Of a DNA stretch of 60,763 nt, positions 27,659 through 35,331 are shown piece after piece. Within the stretch, counting starts at the first letter, position 1; each line of letters starts with the position of its first letter. The notes under the pieces were generated by a model. The model was not told the DNA's origin, ran no database searches, and worked only from the letters and a program-made list of their open reading frames with translations. This DNA comes from Gulosibacter hominis (GTDB lineage: Bacteria; Actinomycetota; Actinomycetes; Actinomycetales; Microbacteriaceae): assembly GCF_904842695.1 (NCBI RefSeq), contig NZ_CAJGWQ010000012.1, positions 1 through 60,763 of the forward strand, read 5' to 3'. The position numbers and the translations under genes are program-made.

Positions 27659-27732
27659 CCCCTGGTAGCCCAATTGGCAGAGGCAGGCGACTTAAAATCG
27701 CCAAAGTGCGGGTTCGAGCCCCGCCCGGGGGA
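27659..27732 (+). tRNA. tRNA with anticodon UAA, short variable loop (tRNA-Leu?)
   Basis: A cloverleaf of 74 bases. Acceptor CCCCTGG pairs with CCGGGGG (one U-G). The D arm is GCC/GGC with TTGG in the loop. The anticodon stem is GGCGA/TCGCC with loop CTTAAAA, so the anticodon is UAA (codon UUA, Leu). The variable region is only AAAGT. The T arm is GCGGG TTCGAGC CCCGC, the discriminator is A, and CCA is not encoded. The anticodon loop equals that of ordinary tRNA-Leu(UAA), but the long variable arm of that class is missing and the molecule starts with C. It is therefore either an unusual tRNA-Leu or a tRNA of other identity. Confidence 0.8.
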
Positions 27733-27909
27733 CTGGTCAGTACCCGCCGAGTTCGGCTTGGCTACTCTGCCTACAGAGGCTTGCGCAGCCTTCCGCCGCT
27801 GCGCATCCGAGCCCTGCGCGGGCTGACGCGGGTGCCTTGTGATGACGTCGAGAACCTGTGGCCGAAGTCGTCGGCGGTAATGTCCCCTGCATCTGCAAAC
27901 TGCGCTCGC

Positions 27910-27915
27910 TAGAAT
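27910..27915 (+). promoter_or_regulatory. -10 box of lemA, leaderless arrangement
   Basis: TAGAAT ends seven bases before ATG 27923; no ribosome binding site is present. Confidence 0.5.
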
Positions 27916-27922
27916 TCGCGTC

Positions 27923-28498
27923 ATGGATAACCTCGGTTGGCTCATTCCCGTGATCATCGTTGCGGTCATCGTAATTGCTCTTGCGGCATGGTTTTTCATC
28001 ACCCGCAAACATTTGCAGACTGCCACCGCACAGGTGGATGCGAGCTGGAATGATGTCGCGGATCAGCTCAAGCGACGCAATGATCTGATCCCTAACCTGG
28101 TCGCCGCGGTCCGCGAATTTGCCGGCCCGGAACAACAGGTGTACGCCGAACTTGAAAGCGCCAGCGCAGACGCGGTGGCCAGCGCCGGTCCCAACGATGC
28201 TGCCGCGGCCGAAAACCGTTTCCAGGGCGCGCTGCGCAGCGTGTTCGGCCTCGTTTCGGGATACCCGCAGCTGTCAAACCAGCCAAACTTCCTGCAAATC
28301 AAAGCCGACCTCGTGCAAACCGAAGACAAAATTCAGGCCGCTCGACGCAATTACAACAGCACCGTGCGCGGCTACAACCGCCAAATTTCGCGCTTCCCCA
28401 ACAGCCTCGTCGCCGGCAGTGCCCACGCCGAAGAGCGCGCGATCTACGAGGTTACCGATCGCGCGGCCATCTCGGAGCCGCCGCGGGTCCAGTTCTAA
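27923..28498 (+). CDS. lemA: LemA family protein
   Basis: 191 aa. One N-terminal membrane helix (WLIPVIIVAVIVIALAAWFF) precedes a helical-bundle domain with the family marks KRRNDLIPNLVAAVREF and RRNYNSTVRGYNRQISRFPN followed by SLVAG. LemA proteins are membrane-anchored with the bundle outside or inside the cell depending on the species, and their role is uncertain. The stop shares one base with the start of the AI-2E-family gene, so the two are probably co-translated. Confidence 0.92.
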   Translation: MDNLGWLIPVIIVAVIVIALAAWFFITRKHLQTATAQVDASWNDVADQLKRRNDLIPNLVAAVREFAGPEQQVYAELESASADAVASAGPNDAAAAENRFQGALRSVFGLVSGYPQLSNQPNFLQIKADLVQTEDKIQAARRNYNSTVRGYNRQISRFPNSLVAGSAHAEERAIYEVTDRAAISEPPRVQF

Positions 28499-29715
28499 TG
28501 ACGGGCAACGAAAAAACCGGTGACAAAACCGTCATCGAACAATCACGCATCCCTGAAGACCGTGAATTTGTCACCAAACCAGTACGGATAGCCGCAGCCT
28601 GGGCCTGGCGACTGATCCTCATCGTCTTGGCCGCCATCCCCATCATCTGGCTGCTTGCCAAGGGCAGCATCGTGGTGATTCCGCTGCTGGTGGCAATTTT
28701 GTTGACCGCGCTCATCACCCCGATCGCGAACTATTTTCGTGACCGGCTGCGCTGGCCGGCGTGGATCGCCATTCTTATCGCCCTGCTCGCGCTGATTGCC
28801 GGACTATCAGCACTCATCGCCCTGGTGGTGGTCGCCTTCCGCAGCGGCCAGCAATTTGATGCTGACAGCATCCAACGCCGCGGCCAAGAGCTACTGAAAC
28901 TGCTCGAAGACAGCCCCCTGCACATCACCACCGACCACCTGCAGCAGTGGTACGGCGAGGCTACCAACTGGGTGAAACAAAACGCCGCCTCGCTCGTGCA
29001 GGGAACACTCGCCGCCAGCTCTACCGCCGCCTCGGTGGTCACCGGCGCCACGGTGGCCCTATTTGCCATCGTCTTTTATTTGGCGGATGGTCGGCGAATT
29101 TGGCTGTTCATCGTCTCGTTTTTGCCGGCGAGCGCCCGTGCCGCGGTCGACGGTGCGGGCGAGCGCGCCTGGATTTCCACCGGTCACTATGTGCGCGTAC
29201 AGGTCGTGGTGGCATTCATCGATGCGATCGGGATTTTCCTCGGCGCGCTCATCCTGCAGGTGCCCTACGCGCTCGCCATCGGCATCATCGTGTTCATCGC
29301 GGCGTTCGTGCCGCTGGTGGGTGCGGTTGCGTCGGGTGCGGTCGCGGTGCTCATCGCACTCATCGCCAATGGATTCTGGAACGCCGTCATCATGCTCGCC
29401 ATCGTCGTCGCGGTGATGGCGATCGAAGCGAATGTGTTGCAGCCGCTCATCATGGGGCAGGCCGTCGAGCTCCATCCGCTGGCGGTGCTGGTGTCGGTGA
29501 GCGCCGGCTCAATCTTCGCCGGTATCGCCGGGGCGGTTTTTGCGGTGCCGGTGGTCGCGGCGATACGTACGATGGTGAAATACATTCAATCAGGCAAATG
29601 GCGGGGCGACCCCGACCCCACCGTCGGGCTGTCAGACGACAGTGACTCGCTCGGTGGCCGGGTACCGAACCGTCAGCCGCTGTCCCTCCGTGTTAGAAAG
29701 AAGCCGAGCGCATGA
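28498..29715 (+). CDS. AI-2E family (TqsA/YdiK-like) transporter
   Basis: 405 aa, with about eight membrane helices arranged as in the family: an N-terminal pair, a soluble insert (about residues 115-170, LLKLLEDSPLHITTDHLQQW), then the conserved C-terminal block with GHYVRVQVVVAFIDAIGIF, IAAFVPLVGAVASGAVAVL and PLIMGQAVELHPLAVLVSV. The family includes putative AI-2 exporters and Na+/H+ or Na+/Li+ antiporters; the substrate cannot be told. It overlaps ilvA by four bases (ATGA). Confidence 0.88.
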   Translation: MTGNEKTGDKTVIEQSRIPEDREFVTKPVRIAAAWAWRLILIVLAAIPIIWLLAKGSIVVIPLLVAILLTALITPIANYFRDRLRWPAWIAILIALLALIAGLSALIALVVVAFRSGQQFDADSIQRRGQELLKLLEDSPLHITTDHLQQWYGEATNWVKQNAASLVQGTLAASSTAASVVTGATVALFAIVFYLADGRRIWLFIVSFLPASARAAVDGAGERAWISTGHYVRVQVVVAFIDAIGIFLGALILQVPYALAIGIIVFIAAFVPLVGAVASGAVAVLIALIANGFWNAVIMLAIVVAVMAIEANVLQPLIMGQAVELHPLAVLVSVSAGSIFAGIAGAVFAVPVVAAIRTMVKYIQSGKWRGDPDPTVGLSDDSDSLGGRVPNRQPLSLRVRKKPSA

Positions 29716-30968
29716 CCGCTGAACTTGACCTCACATTCGAACCCACCCTGGAACGAATCGAGCAGGCTCGCGAGATTGTGCAGCGCACCACGCGGGTTAC
29801 GCCGATGGAGTCGGCAAAATTCCTGCGCAAATATGTTGGCTCGCCCGTGTTTCTCAAATGCGAAAACATGCAGCGCACCGGTTCGTACAAGCTTCGCGGT
29901 GCCACCTACCGGCTCTCGCAGCTCTCAGAAGAAGAACGGGCGCGGGGGGTGGTGGCCGCATCCGCCGGTAACCACGCGCAGGGGGTCGCGTTCGCGGCCG
30001 CTGAGCTGGGTATTCCCGCCACTATTTATATGCCGATCGGCGTTCCCATCCCCAAACTCGAGGCCACCCGCAACTACGGCGCCGAGGTGGTGCTGCAGGG
30101 CTACAACGTGGCCGATTCACTCGCCGGCGCCCAGGAATTTGCCGAACGCACCGGCGCAACGTTCATTCATCCCTACGACCACCCCGACATCATCACCGGC
30201 CAGGCAACCCTCGGCCTCGACATTCTTGAGCAAACACCGGATGTCGACACCGTGATTGTGCCGATCGGTGGCGGCGGGCTCGCTTCGGGCGTGGCGGCGC
30301 TACTCAAACTCAAAGCGGCAGAACTCGGCCGGGACATTCGCGTGATTGGCGTACAAGCCGAGGGATCGGCCCCCTTCCGGCCGTCAATTGCTGCCGGACA
30401 TCCCGTGAAAGTTTCGGGACATCCGACCATCGCCGACGGTATCGCGGTCAATGAACCGGGCCGGCTCACTTTTGAGCTGGTGCGCAAATATGTGGATGAA
30501 ATTGTTGAGGTATCGGATGCCGATATTTCGCGGGCGATCCTGCTGCTGCTTGAGCGCGCGAAGCTCGTCGTTGAACCTGCCGGCGCCACGGGTGTGGCAG
30601 CGATGCTGGCCGGCAAAATTCACGACAGCGGTAAAACCGTGTCGGTGCTCTCGGGCGGCAATATTGACCCGATGATGCTCGAAAAGGTGATCGCGCAGGG
30701 TCTCACCGCATCCGACCGCTATATGCGCATCATTATTGGCCTGCACGATGTGCCGGGGCACCTGGCGCGTATTTCGACAATTCTCGCGGATATTAACGCG
30801 AACGTGATCGAGGTGCTGCACACGCGCCACAACAAGGGGCTGCAAATTACGCAGGTTGAACTGGAGATTTCGGTGGAGACGCGTGGCAGCGAGCATGCGG
30901 CGCTCGTACTTGATTCGCTGCGCGCCGCGGGATACGAACCTCGCGTCGATCGCTACGCCACGGTGTAG
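29712..30968 (+). CDS. ilvA: Threonine ammonia-lyase
   Basis: 418 aa, PLP fold type II. It deaminates threonine to 2-oxobutanoate, the first step towards isoleucine. The PLP Lys is in MQRTGSYKLRGATYRL, the Asn loop is ASAGNHAQGVAFAA, and the phosphate cup is PIGGGGLASGV. The C-terminal ACT-like domain starts near residue 335 (RIIIGLHDVPGHLARISTIL). With one ACT domain and this length it resembles the shorter, often catabolic form. It is translationally coupled to the permease gene and ends before a bidirectional terminator. Confidence 0.94.
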   Translation: MTAELDLTFEPTLERIEQAREIVQRTTRVTPMESAKFLRKYVGSPVFLKCENMQRTGSYKLRGATYRLSQLSEEERARGVVAASAGNHAQGVAFAAAELGIPATIYMPIGVPIPKLEATRNYGAEVVLQGYNVADSLAGAQEFAERTGATFIHPYDHPDIITGQATLGLDILEQTPDVDTVIVPIGGGGLASGVAALLKLKAAELGRDIRVIGVQAEGSAPFRPSIAAGHPVKVSGHPTIADGIAVNEPGRLTFELVRKYVDEIVEVSDADISRAILLLLERAKLVVEPAGATGVAAMLAGKIHDSGKTVSVLSGGNIDPMMLEKVIAQGLTASDRYMRIIIGLHDVPGHLARISTILADINANVIEVLHTRHNKGLQITQVELEISVETRGSEHAALVLDSLRAAGYEPRVDRYATV

Positions 30969-30985
30969 TGGATGCAAAACACAAG

Positions 30986-31020
30986 TCGGCCCCGAACACC
31001 ACTGCGGTGTGCGGGGCCGA
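30986..31020. terminator. Bidirectional terminator between ilvA and greA
   Basis: TCGGCCCCG pairs with CGGGGCCGA and the inner ACACC with GGTGT. It lies between convergent genes. Confidence 0.75.
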
Positions 31021-31036
31021 TTCGTACGCTGCGTAA

Positions 31037-31525
31037 TTAGCTGCGGAAGGTTTCGACGTCGATGATTTCGACGGGGATATCGCGACCGTTCGGTGCGAGA
31101 TAGCTGGTTGATTCGCCGATCTTCAGCCCTTCAATGGCCGCACCGATCGGGCTGTCGGGGGAGAACACCCGCAGGTCGGTTTGGGCTTCGAGTTCGGCAT
31201 CGGCATACAAAAACTTTTGTTCCCGGCCGGCGATTGTGGCACGCACAACGGTGCCGAGCTCAACCACGCCAGCGGCTTCGGGTGCCTCTGAAACCACGGC
31301 GGTTTTGAGCATGGCTTCGATTTCAACAATGCGGGCCTCGATGCGGCCCTGTTCTTCACGGGCAGCGTGGTAGCCGGCGTTTTCTTTCAGGTCGCCGTCT
31401 TCCCGAGCCTCTTGGATTTCTTTTGCGATATTGCGTCGACCGGTGGTCGAAAGTTCGTCAAGTTCGGCACGAAGACGGTCATACGCGGCTTGGGTGAGCC
31501 AGGTCGACTCGTTCTGCTGCGACAT
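31037..31525 (-). CDS. greA: Transcription elongation factor GreA
   Basis: 162 aa. It enters the RNA polymerase secondary channel and stimulates cleavage of backtracked RNA. The N-terminal coiled coil carries the acidic tip (EAREDGDLKENAGYHAAREE, with the DL pair), and the C-terminal FKBP-like domain contains SPDSPIGAAIEGLKIGES. The start at 31525 has AAGGAG five bases upstream. The leader is notable: a terminator hairpin with a U7 tract sits just before the ribosome binding site. Confidence 0.95.
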   Translation of the reverse strand: MSQQNESTWLTQAAYDRLRAELDELSTTGRRNIAKEIQEAREDGDLKENAGYHAAREEQGRIEARIVEIEAMLKTAVVSEAPEAAGVVELGTVVRATIAGREQKFLYADAELEAQTDLRVFSPDSPIGAAIEGLKIGESTSYLAPNGRDIPVEIIDVETFRS

Positions 31526-31542
31526 GGGGTCTCCTTTTGGAT

Positions 31543-31572
31543 AAAAAAATGCACCCCGACCTCCTGTCGGGG
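31543..31572 (-). terminator. Terminator hairpin in the greA leader
   Basis: On the minus strand CCCCGAC, loop AGGAG, GTCGGGG is followed by TGCA and seven T residues, ending 18 bases before the greA start. It may terminate the DUF4307 transcript, or act as an attenuator if greA is transcribed from the -10 box at 31583-31588. Confidence 0.75.
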
Positions 31573-31582
31573 CAGTTTTCAC

Positions 31583-31588
31583 ATTCTA
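31583..31588 (-). promoter_or_regulatory. Candidate -10 box of greA
   Basis: TAGAAT on the minus strand. A start site near 31576 would place the terminator hairpin at the very beginning of the greA mRNA. Confidence 0.45.
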
Positions 31589-31643
31589 GCGTATCCGCTC
31601 AATAGGCGGCCAGAATAAAGCGGTAATTGGATGCGGGGCTCAG

Positions 31644-32039
31644 TTAGTGGTCGGTGACCCAACACTCTTTTACCTGTACAACATCCGCAGCCTGGGTGGT
31701 TCGCAGCGTCACATCAATCACCTGATGCGCCTGTTCGCTCGGTGCCAGTTCGACAACCTTCCAGCCCACGACGGTGCCCGTCGTGTTGTGCGCCTCAACC
31801 GCGCAGGCGAGCGGTGTGCCAGGATGCACCGACACGCGTGCCTGCAGCGTCGCCGAAACGGGGGAGACGACCTCAAAGCGCGCGGTTTGCGTTTCGACAG
31901 TGGCGCTGGGTGAAAGCGCAGTCATCGCCCAAAACACCACCACGCCGACGAACAGGGCGGCCGCAGCCAGCCACACCCAGCGCGAGGAGTTTGACGTCAC
32001 GCGGCGACTTGTGCCGTAACGTTCGTCGAGTTCGCTCAC
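31644..32039 (-). CDS. DUF4307 family membrane protein
   Basis: 131 aa starting GTG with AGGAGT upstream. The opening SELDERYGTSRR and one membrane helix (WVWLAAAALFVGVVVFWAM) followed by a beta-rich extracytoplasmic domain (ARVSVHPGTPLACAVEAHN, and a second Cys near the C-terminus in KECWVTDH) fit the actinobacterial DUF4307 family. The two Cys could form a disulfide outside the cell. It is divergent from mca, its usual neighbour. Confidence 0.9.
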   Translation of the reverse strand: MSELDERYGTSRRVTSNSSRWVWLAAAALFVGVVVFWAMTALSPSATVETQTARFEVVSPVSATLQARVSVHPGTPLACAVEAHNTTGTVVGWKVVELAPSEQAHQVIDVTLRTTQAADVVQVKECWVTDH

Positions 32040-32143
32040 GGTACTCCTGGCTGGCGGATAGGCTTAGGCGTTGAATTACCAGCTTAGTCCGTTGGGTCAA
32101 CACGCGGTGCCGAACGGATCGGAATTGAGGCAGGAGCAGGGAA

Positions 32144-33043
32144 GTGACCTATCGGCTGCTGGCAGTGCACGCCCATCCCGACGACGAGTCGAGTAAGGGA
32201 GCCGGAACGTACGCAATGTACGAAGACCGTGGCGCCGAGGTCATGATTGTGAGCTGTACCGGCGGTGAAGCCGGCGACATTCTCAACACTGCCGTACCGT
32301 CCCGAGCACACGCCCAGCGCGACCTGCCGGGGCTGCGTCGAGTTGAGATGGCTGAGGCCCAGCGCATCCTCGGCATTGAGCACCGCTGGTTGGGGTACCG
32401 CGATTCGGGGATGCCCGCAGACGGCCTGGTGCCCGCCGACAGTTTTGCTGCCATCCCGATTGAAATATCGGTGCGCCCGCTGGTGCGGCTCATTCGTGAG
32501 TTTCGCCCGCATGTGATGGTCACCTATGACGAGAACGGTGGCTATCCGCATCCTGACCACATTCGCACCCACGAGGTGTCGATTCGCGCCTGGGAACTGT
32601 CTGGCGACGAAGAATATCGCCCCGAACTGGGGTCGGCGTGGAGCATCCAGAAGCTCTACTACGACCGCACCATGAACTCCAACCGCTACCAGTCGCTGCT
32701 GCACGAGTTAAAAAAGCACAGCGAGCATGAGCATCTGGCTGACCGCATGGAAGCCATGGTCGCGCGGGTGCTCGAGCACGAGCAAGCCCGGCAGGGGCGC
32801 ATCGGCGCGCGCATCAATGTGGCTGAGTATTTGCAGCGGCGGGATGCGGCGCTGCGTTCGCACTCGAGCCAGGTGGCGCCGAACGACGCGTTCTTTTTCG
32901 GCTATCCTCGCGATCTGGAGGCAGTTGCCTACCCGTTCGAAGATTACGAGTTGGTGATGTCGCGCGTGGCTGCCCCTGGCGGTGATCCGGCCGCGCTCGA
33001 AACGGATCTGTTCGCGGGCATCATCGACGAGGGAGCTTGGTAA
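32144..33043 (+). CDS. mca: Mycothiol S-conjugate amidase
   Basis: 299 aa zinc amidase. It cleaves mycothiol-toxin conjugates to a mercapturic acid and GlcN-Ins, part of thiol-based detoxification. The zinc motif AVHAHPDDESSKGAGT at the N-terminus and the later YPHPDHIRTHEVS carry the His and Asp ligands. The SSKG after HPDDE fits Mca rather than the deacetylase MshB. The start is GTG 32144. Its presence implies a mycothiol-producing actinobacterium. It contains a TTA codon near 32708. The next small gene overlaps its stop by one base. Confidence 0.94.
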   Translation: MTYRLLAVHAHPDDESSKGAGTYAMYEDRGAEVMIVSCTGGEAGDILNTAVPSRAHAQRDLPGLRRVEMAEAQRILGIEHRWLGYRDSGMPADGLVPADSFAAIPIEISVRPLVRLIREFRPHVMVTYDENGGYPHPDHIRTHEVSIRAWELSGDEEYRPELGSAWSIQKLYYDRTMNSNRYQSLLHELKKHSEHEHLADRMEAMVARVLEHEQARQGRIGARINVAEYLQRRDAALRSHSSQVAPNDAFFFGYPRDLEAVAYPFEDYELVMSRVAAPGGDPAALETDLFAGIIDEGAW

Positions 33044-33360
33044 TGAATCAACTGGCGCTGTGGGCCGTGTGGATGGGGATTGATGAGCCGCTCCCCACTC
33101 CGACCGACCCCGCCTTCAATCCCGCCGATGTGACACCCGGGCCGATCGGATTCATTTTTACCGCGGTGTTTATGGTTGCGGTCGGTTTGCTCGTGATGTC
33201 GATGATGACAAAAATGTCGCGGGTGAACGCCCGCTACCAGGTGCGCGAAGAACTCGAGCGCGAAGCAGCCGCGCAGCAAGCATCCGGCCAGAATGCGGCC
33301 GCTGAGCCTGAGCGCGAAACCGGCGAAAGTGACCCAACCTCGGGAGACATCAGCCGCTAG
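33043..33360 (+). CDS. Small single-TM protein, 105 aa
   Basis: Starts MNQLALWAVWMGIDEP. One membrane helix (GFIFTAVFMVAVGLLVMSMM) precedes a basic and then Glu/Ala-rich charged tail (RVNARYQVREELEREAAAQQ). I do not recognise a family, but small membrane proteins of this size follow mca in related actinobacteria. The ATG overlaps the mca stop as TAATG, so it is translationally coupled. Confidence 0.8.
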   Translation: MNQLALWAVWMGIDEPLPTPTDPAFNPADVTPGPIGFIFTAVFMVAVGLLVMSMMTKMSRVNARYQVREELEREAAAQQASGQNAAAEPERETGESDPTSGDISR

Positions 33361-33391
33361 GTCTCTCGACCAACGAGCCCAGGCGAACGAA

Positions 33392-33428
33392 CGAGCCCCG
33401 GCCACGCCCAGTGTGAGGTCGGGGCTCG
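33392..33428. terminator. Bidirectional terminator between convergent genes
   Basis: CGAGCCCCG pairs with CGGGGCTCG over a 19-base loop, between the mca operon and the hemolysin III gene. Confidence 0.65.
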
Positions 33429-33458
33429 GCTGCGGATGCGCTCGACTACCGGGATGCG

Positions 33459-34172
33459 CTAAGCAGCCGGGTTGAGCACAATCAACAGGATCGCAACCCA
33501 GTGGCAGGCCCAGGCAACCACCGTGTGTGCGTGAAAAATCTCGTGAAAACCGAAATAGCGCGGCCAAGGATTGGGTCGCTTAATTGCGTAGAACACGGCG
33601 CCGACCGTATAAACCACACCGCCCACGGCAACCAACACCATCATGGCGATGGATGCTGCCAGCAAATCACCCAGATACATGACGGCAAGCCAGCCGGTGG
33701 CGAGATAGAGCGCCACGTACAGCCAGCGGGGTGCGGTGATCCACAGCACATTAAAAGTGATGCCTGCGGCTGCGGCGCCCCACACCAGCCAGAACAGCAG
33801 CCAACCTTTTTCTGGTGGTAGCCCCAGCAGCGCGACCGGTGTGTAGGTGCCGGCAATGAGCAGGAAAATATTGGCGTGGTCGATGCGTCGCAGCACCGCC
33901 TTGGTGCGCGGCTGCCACGCGACCCGGTGGTACAGCGCCGACATTCCGAACAACACCACCGATGAGGCGGTGTACACGGTGATCGCGAACACTTGGCGGG
34001 CATTATCGGCGAACACCAGCAGCAGGCCGCCAAGCACTGCGGCAGCAACCGCAGCCCAGGTGTGCAGCGCTCCCCGCATCCGCGGTGGGATGAGCGCCGG
34101 CGGCTGCGGTGAAGCGTCGGCGGTATCTTGGGCGGAGGGATTTGCCGGAGCATCCGGCTTCGTGGCTGCCAT
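33459..34172 (-). CDS. Hemolysin III family protein (PAQR/TrhA type)
   Basis: 237 aa with seven predicted helices. Family residues are SALYHR, DHANIFLLIAGTYTPVALLG and, in the last loop, FGFHEIFHAHTVVAW; the His and Asp positions probably bind zinc as in PAQR receptors. The first 30 residues are Ala/Pro-rich and probably disordered. Homologues have been linked to membrane-energetic homeostasis; toxin activity should not be assumed from the name. It is divergent from the isoprenyl transferase gene. Confidence 0.92.
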   Translation of the reverse strand: MAATKPDAPANPSAQDTADASPQPPALIPPRMRGALHTWAAVAAAVLGGLLLVFADNARQVFAITVYTASSVVLFGMSALYHRVAWQPRTKAVLRRIDHANIFLLIAGTYTPVALLGLPPEKGWLLFWLVWGAAAAGITFNVLWITAPRWLYVALYLATGWLAVMYLGDLLAASIAMMVLVAVGGVVYTVGAVFYAIKRPNPWPRYFGFHEIFHAHTVVAWACHWVAILLIVLNPAA

Positions 34173-34194
34173 ACACTCACCCTACGCCGTGCAC

Positions 34195-34200
34195 TAGATT
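34195..34200 (+). promoter_or_regulatory. -10 box of the isoprenyl transferase gene, leaderless arrangement
   Basis: TAGATT ends six bases before GTG 34207. Confidence 0.5.
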
Positions 34201-34206
34201 AACGGT

Positions 34207-34995
34207 GTGAAAGTTCGTGTGCCGGTTGCTTCAGCGATGCTGTACCGCCTGTATACCCGTCGCCTGTGGCGTGCGCTTGACCGGATGAGCGCGCGGCCGC
34301 AACACGTGGCGATGATTATTGATGGCAATCGGCGCTGGGCTCGGCTTGCCGGTCACGAGGATGCGGCTGCCGGACACCGGGCCGGGGCCGCCAAAATGAT
34401 CGAGTTTCTCGGCTGGTGTGATCGGGCCCGGATTGGCACCGTCACGCTGTATTTGTTGTCACGCGACAATCTCACCAATCGCGAGAGCCGCGAACTGCAC
34501 GAACTGCAGCAGATCATCGCTCGGCTGGCCGACGCCATCGCCGCCAATGACCGCTGGCGGGTGCAGCATGTGGGCTCGAGCGACGGGCTTGACCCGCAGC
34601 TCGCTGCCACCCTCAAGCGCGTGCAGGAAGAGACCGCCACTCGCAAGGCGAGCCTGCACGTGAATCTGGCCGTCGGCTACGGCGGGCGTAGCGAAATCGT
34701 GGATGCGATGCGGTCGATCGTCAGCGCACACGCAGATTCGGGCGGGTCGATTGCCGAACTCGCGGATATTCTCACTCCCGAACTGATCGGTGAGCATCTT
34801 TATACCGGCGGGCAGCCCGATCCCGACCTGCTGATCCGCACCTCGGGTGAGCAGCGGCTCAGCGACTTCATGCTGTGGCAGGCGGCGCACTCGGAGTTTT
34901 ATTTTGTGGAGGCGCTCGGACCCGATCTGCGCGAGGTTGATTTTTTGCGCGCGGTGCGTGATTTTGCCAGCCGAGAGCGGCGCTACGGCAAATAG
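34207..34995 (+). CDS. uppS: Isoprenyl transferase (cis-prenyltransferase)
   Basis: 262 aa. It condenses isopentenyl diphosphate units in cis to make polyprenyl diphosphate for cell-wall carriers. The catalytic loop is HVAMIIDGNRRWAR with the Asp, followed by AGHRAGAAKM, and the later NLAVGYGGRSEIVDA and PDLLIRTSGEQRLSDFMLWQ complete the signature. Actinobacteria often carry two such enzymes (short Z,E-farnesyl-type and long-chain type); I cannot say which this is. A hairpin follows at 35005-35030. Confidence 0.93.
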   Translation: MKVRVPVASAMLYRLYTRRLWRALDRMSARPQHVAMIIDGNRRWARLAGHEDAAAGHRAGAAKMIEFLGWCDRARIGTVTLYLLSRDNLTNRESRELHELQQIIARLADAIAANDRWRVQHVGSSDGLDPQLAATLKRVQEETATRKASLHVNLAVGYGGRSEIVDAMRSIVSAHADSGGSIAELADILTPELIGEHLYTGGQPDPDLLIRTSGEQRLSDFMLWQAAHSEFYFVEALGPDLREVDFLRAVRDFASRERRYGK

Positions 34996-35331
34996 TTGCC
35001 TGCGCCGACACGCCCGGGCCGGCGTGTCGGAATCGGTGGCGGAACAGTTTTTCGGATGCTTTTTCGCCCGGTTTTTGTCACATTCGTCACAGCCGCATCA
35101 CCCGTAACAGCCAAGATGAACTTCGGGTAACCGTCGGGAAACGACTGCGCATAACCGCATCCAACTAACGCTCTCATCCAGCTGCGGGGCGATAGCTTGG
35201 CGGCATCAGGGGACATTCCTGATCGAAACGGCCACGCAAGTTCGTTTCGACATCGCGACGGGTTTCGACACCGAAACTGAGTGGCCGAATCGCAGCACCG
35301 ACGAGCGCAAGCTCGGCGAGGAGACGACGCC
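34996..35331 (+). other. Intergenic region upstream of the PIN-PhoH gene
   Basis: 336 bases containing the uppS terminator and no convincing gene. It is comparatively T-rich around 35046-35082. The right part could be coding if the PhoH-type protein starts at GTG 35281, but GTG 35332 has the better ribosome binding site. I found no antitoxin-like small gene of the PhoAT kind. Confidence 0.5.
35005..35030 (+). terminator. Terminator after uppS
   Basis: CCGACACGCC, loop CGGGCC, GGCGTGTCGG: a perfect 10-bp stem. Confidence 0.65.
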
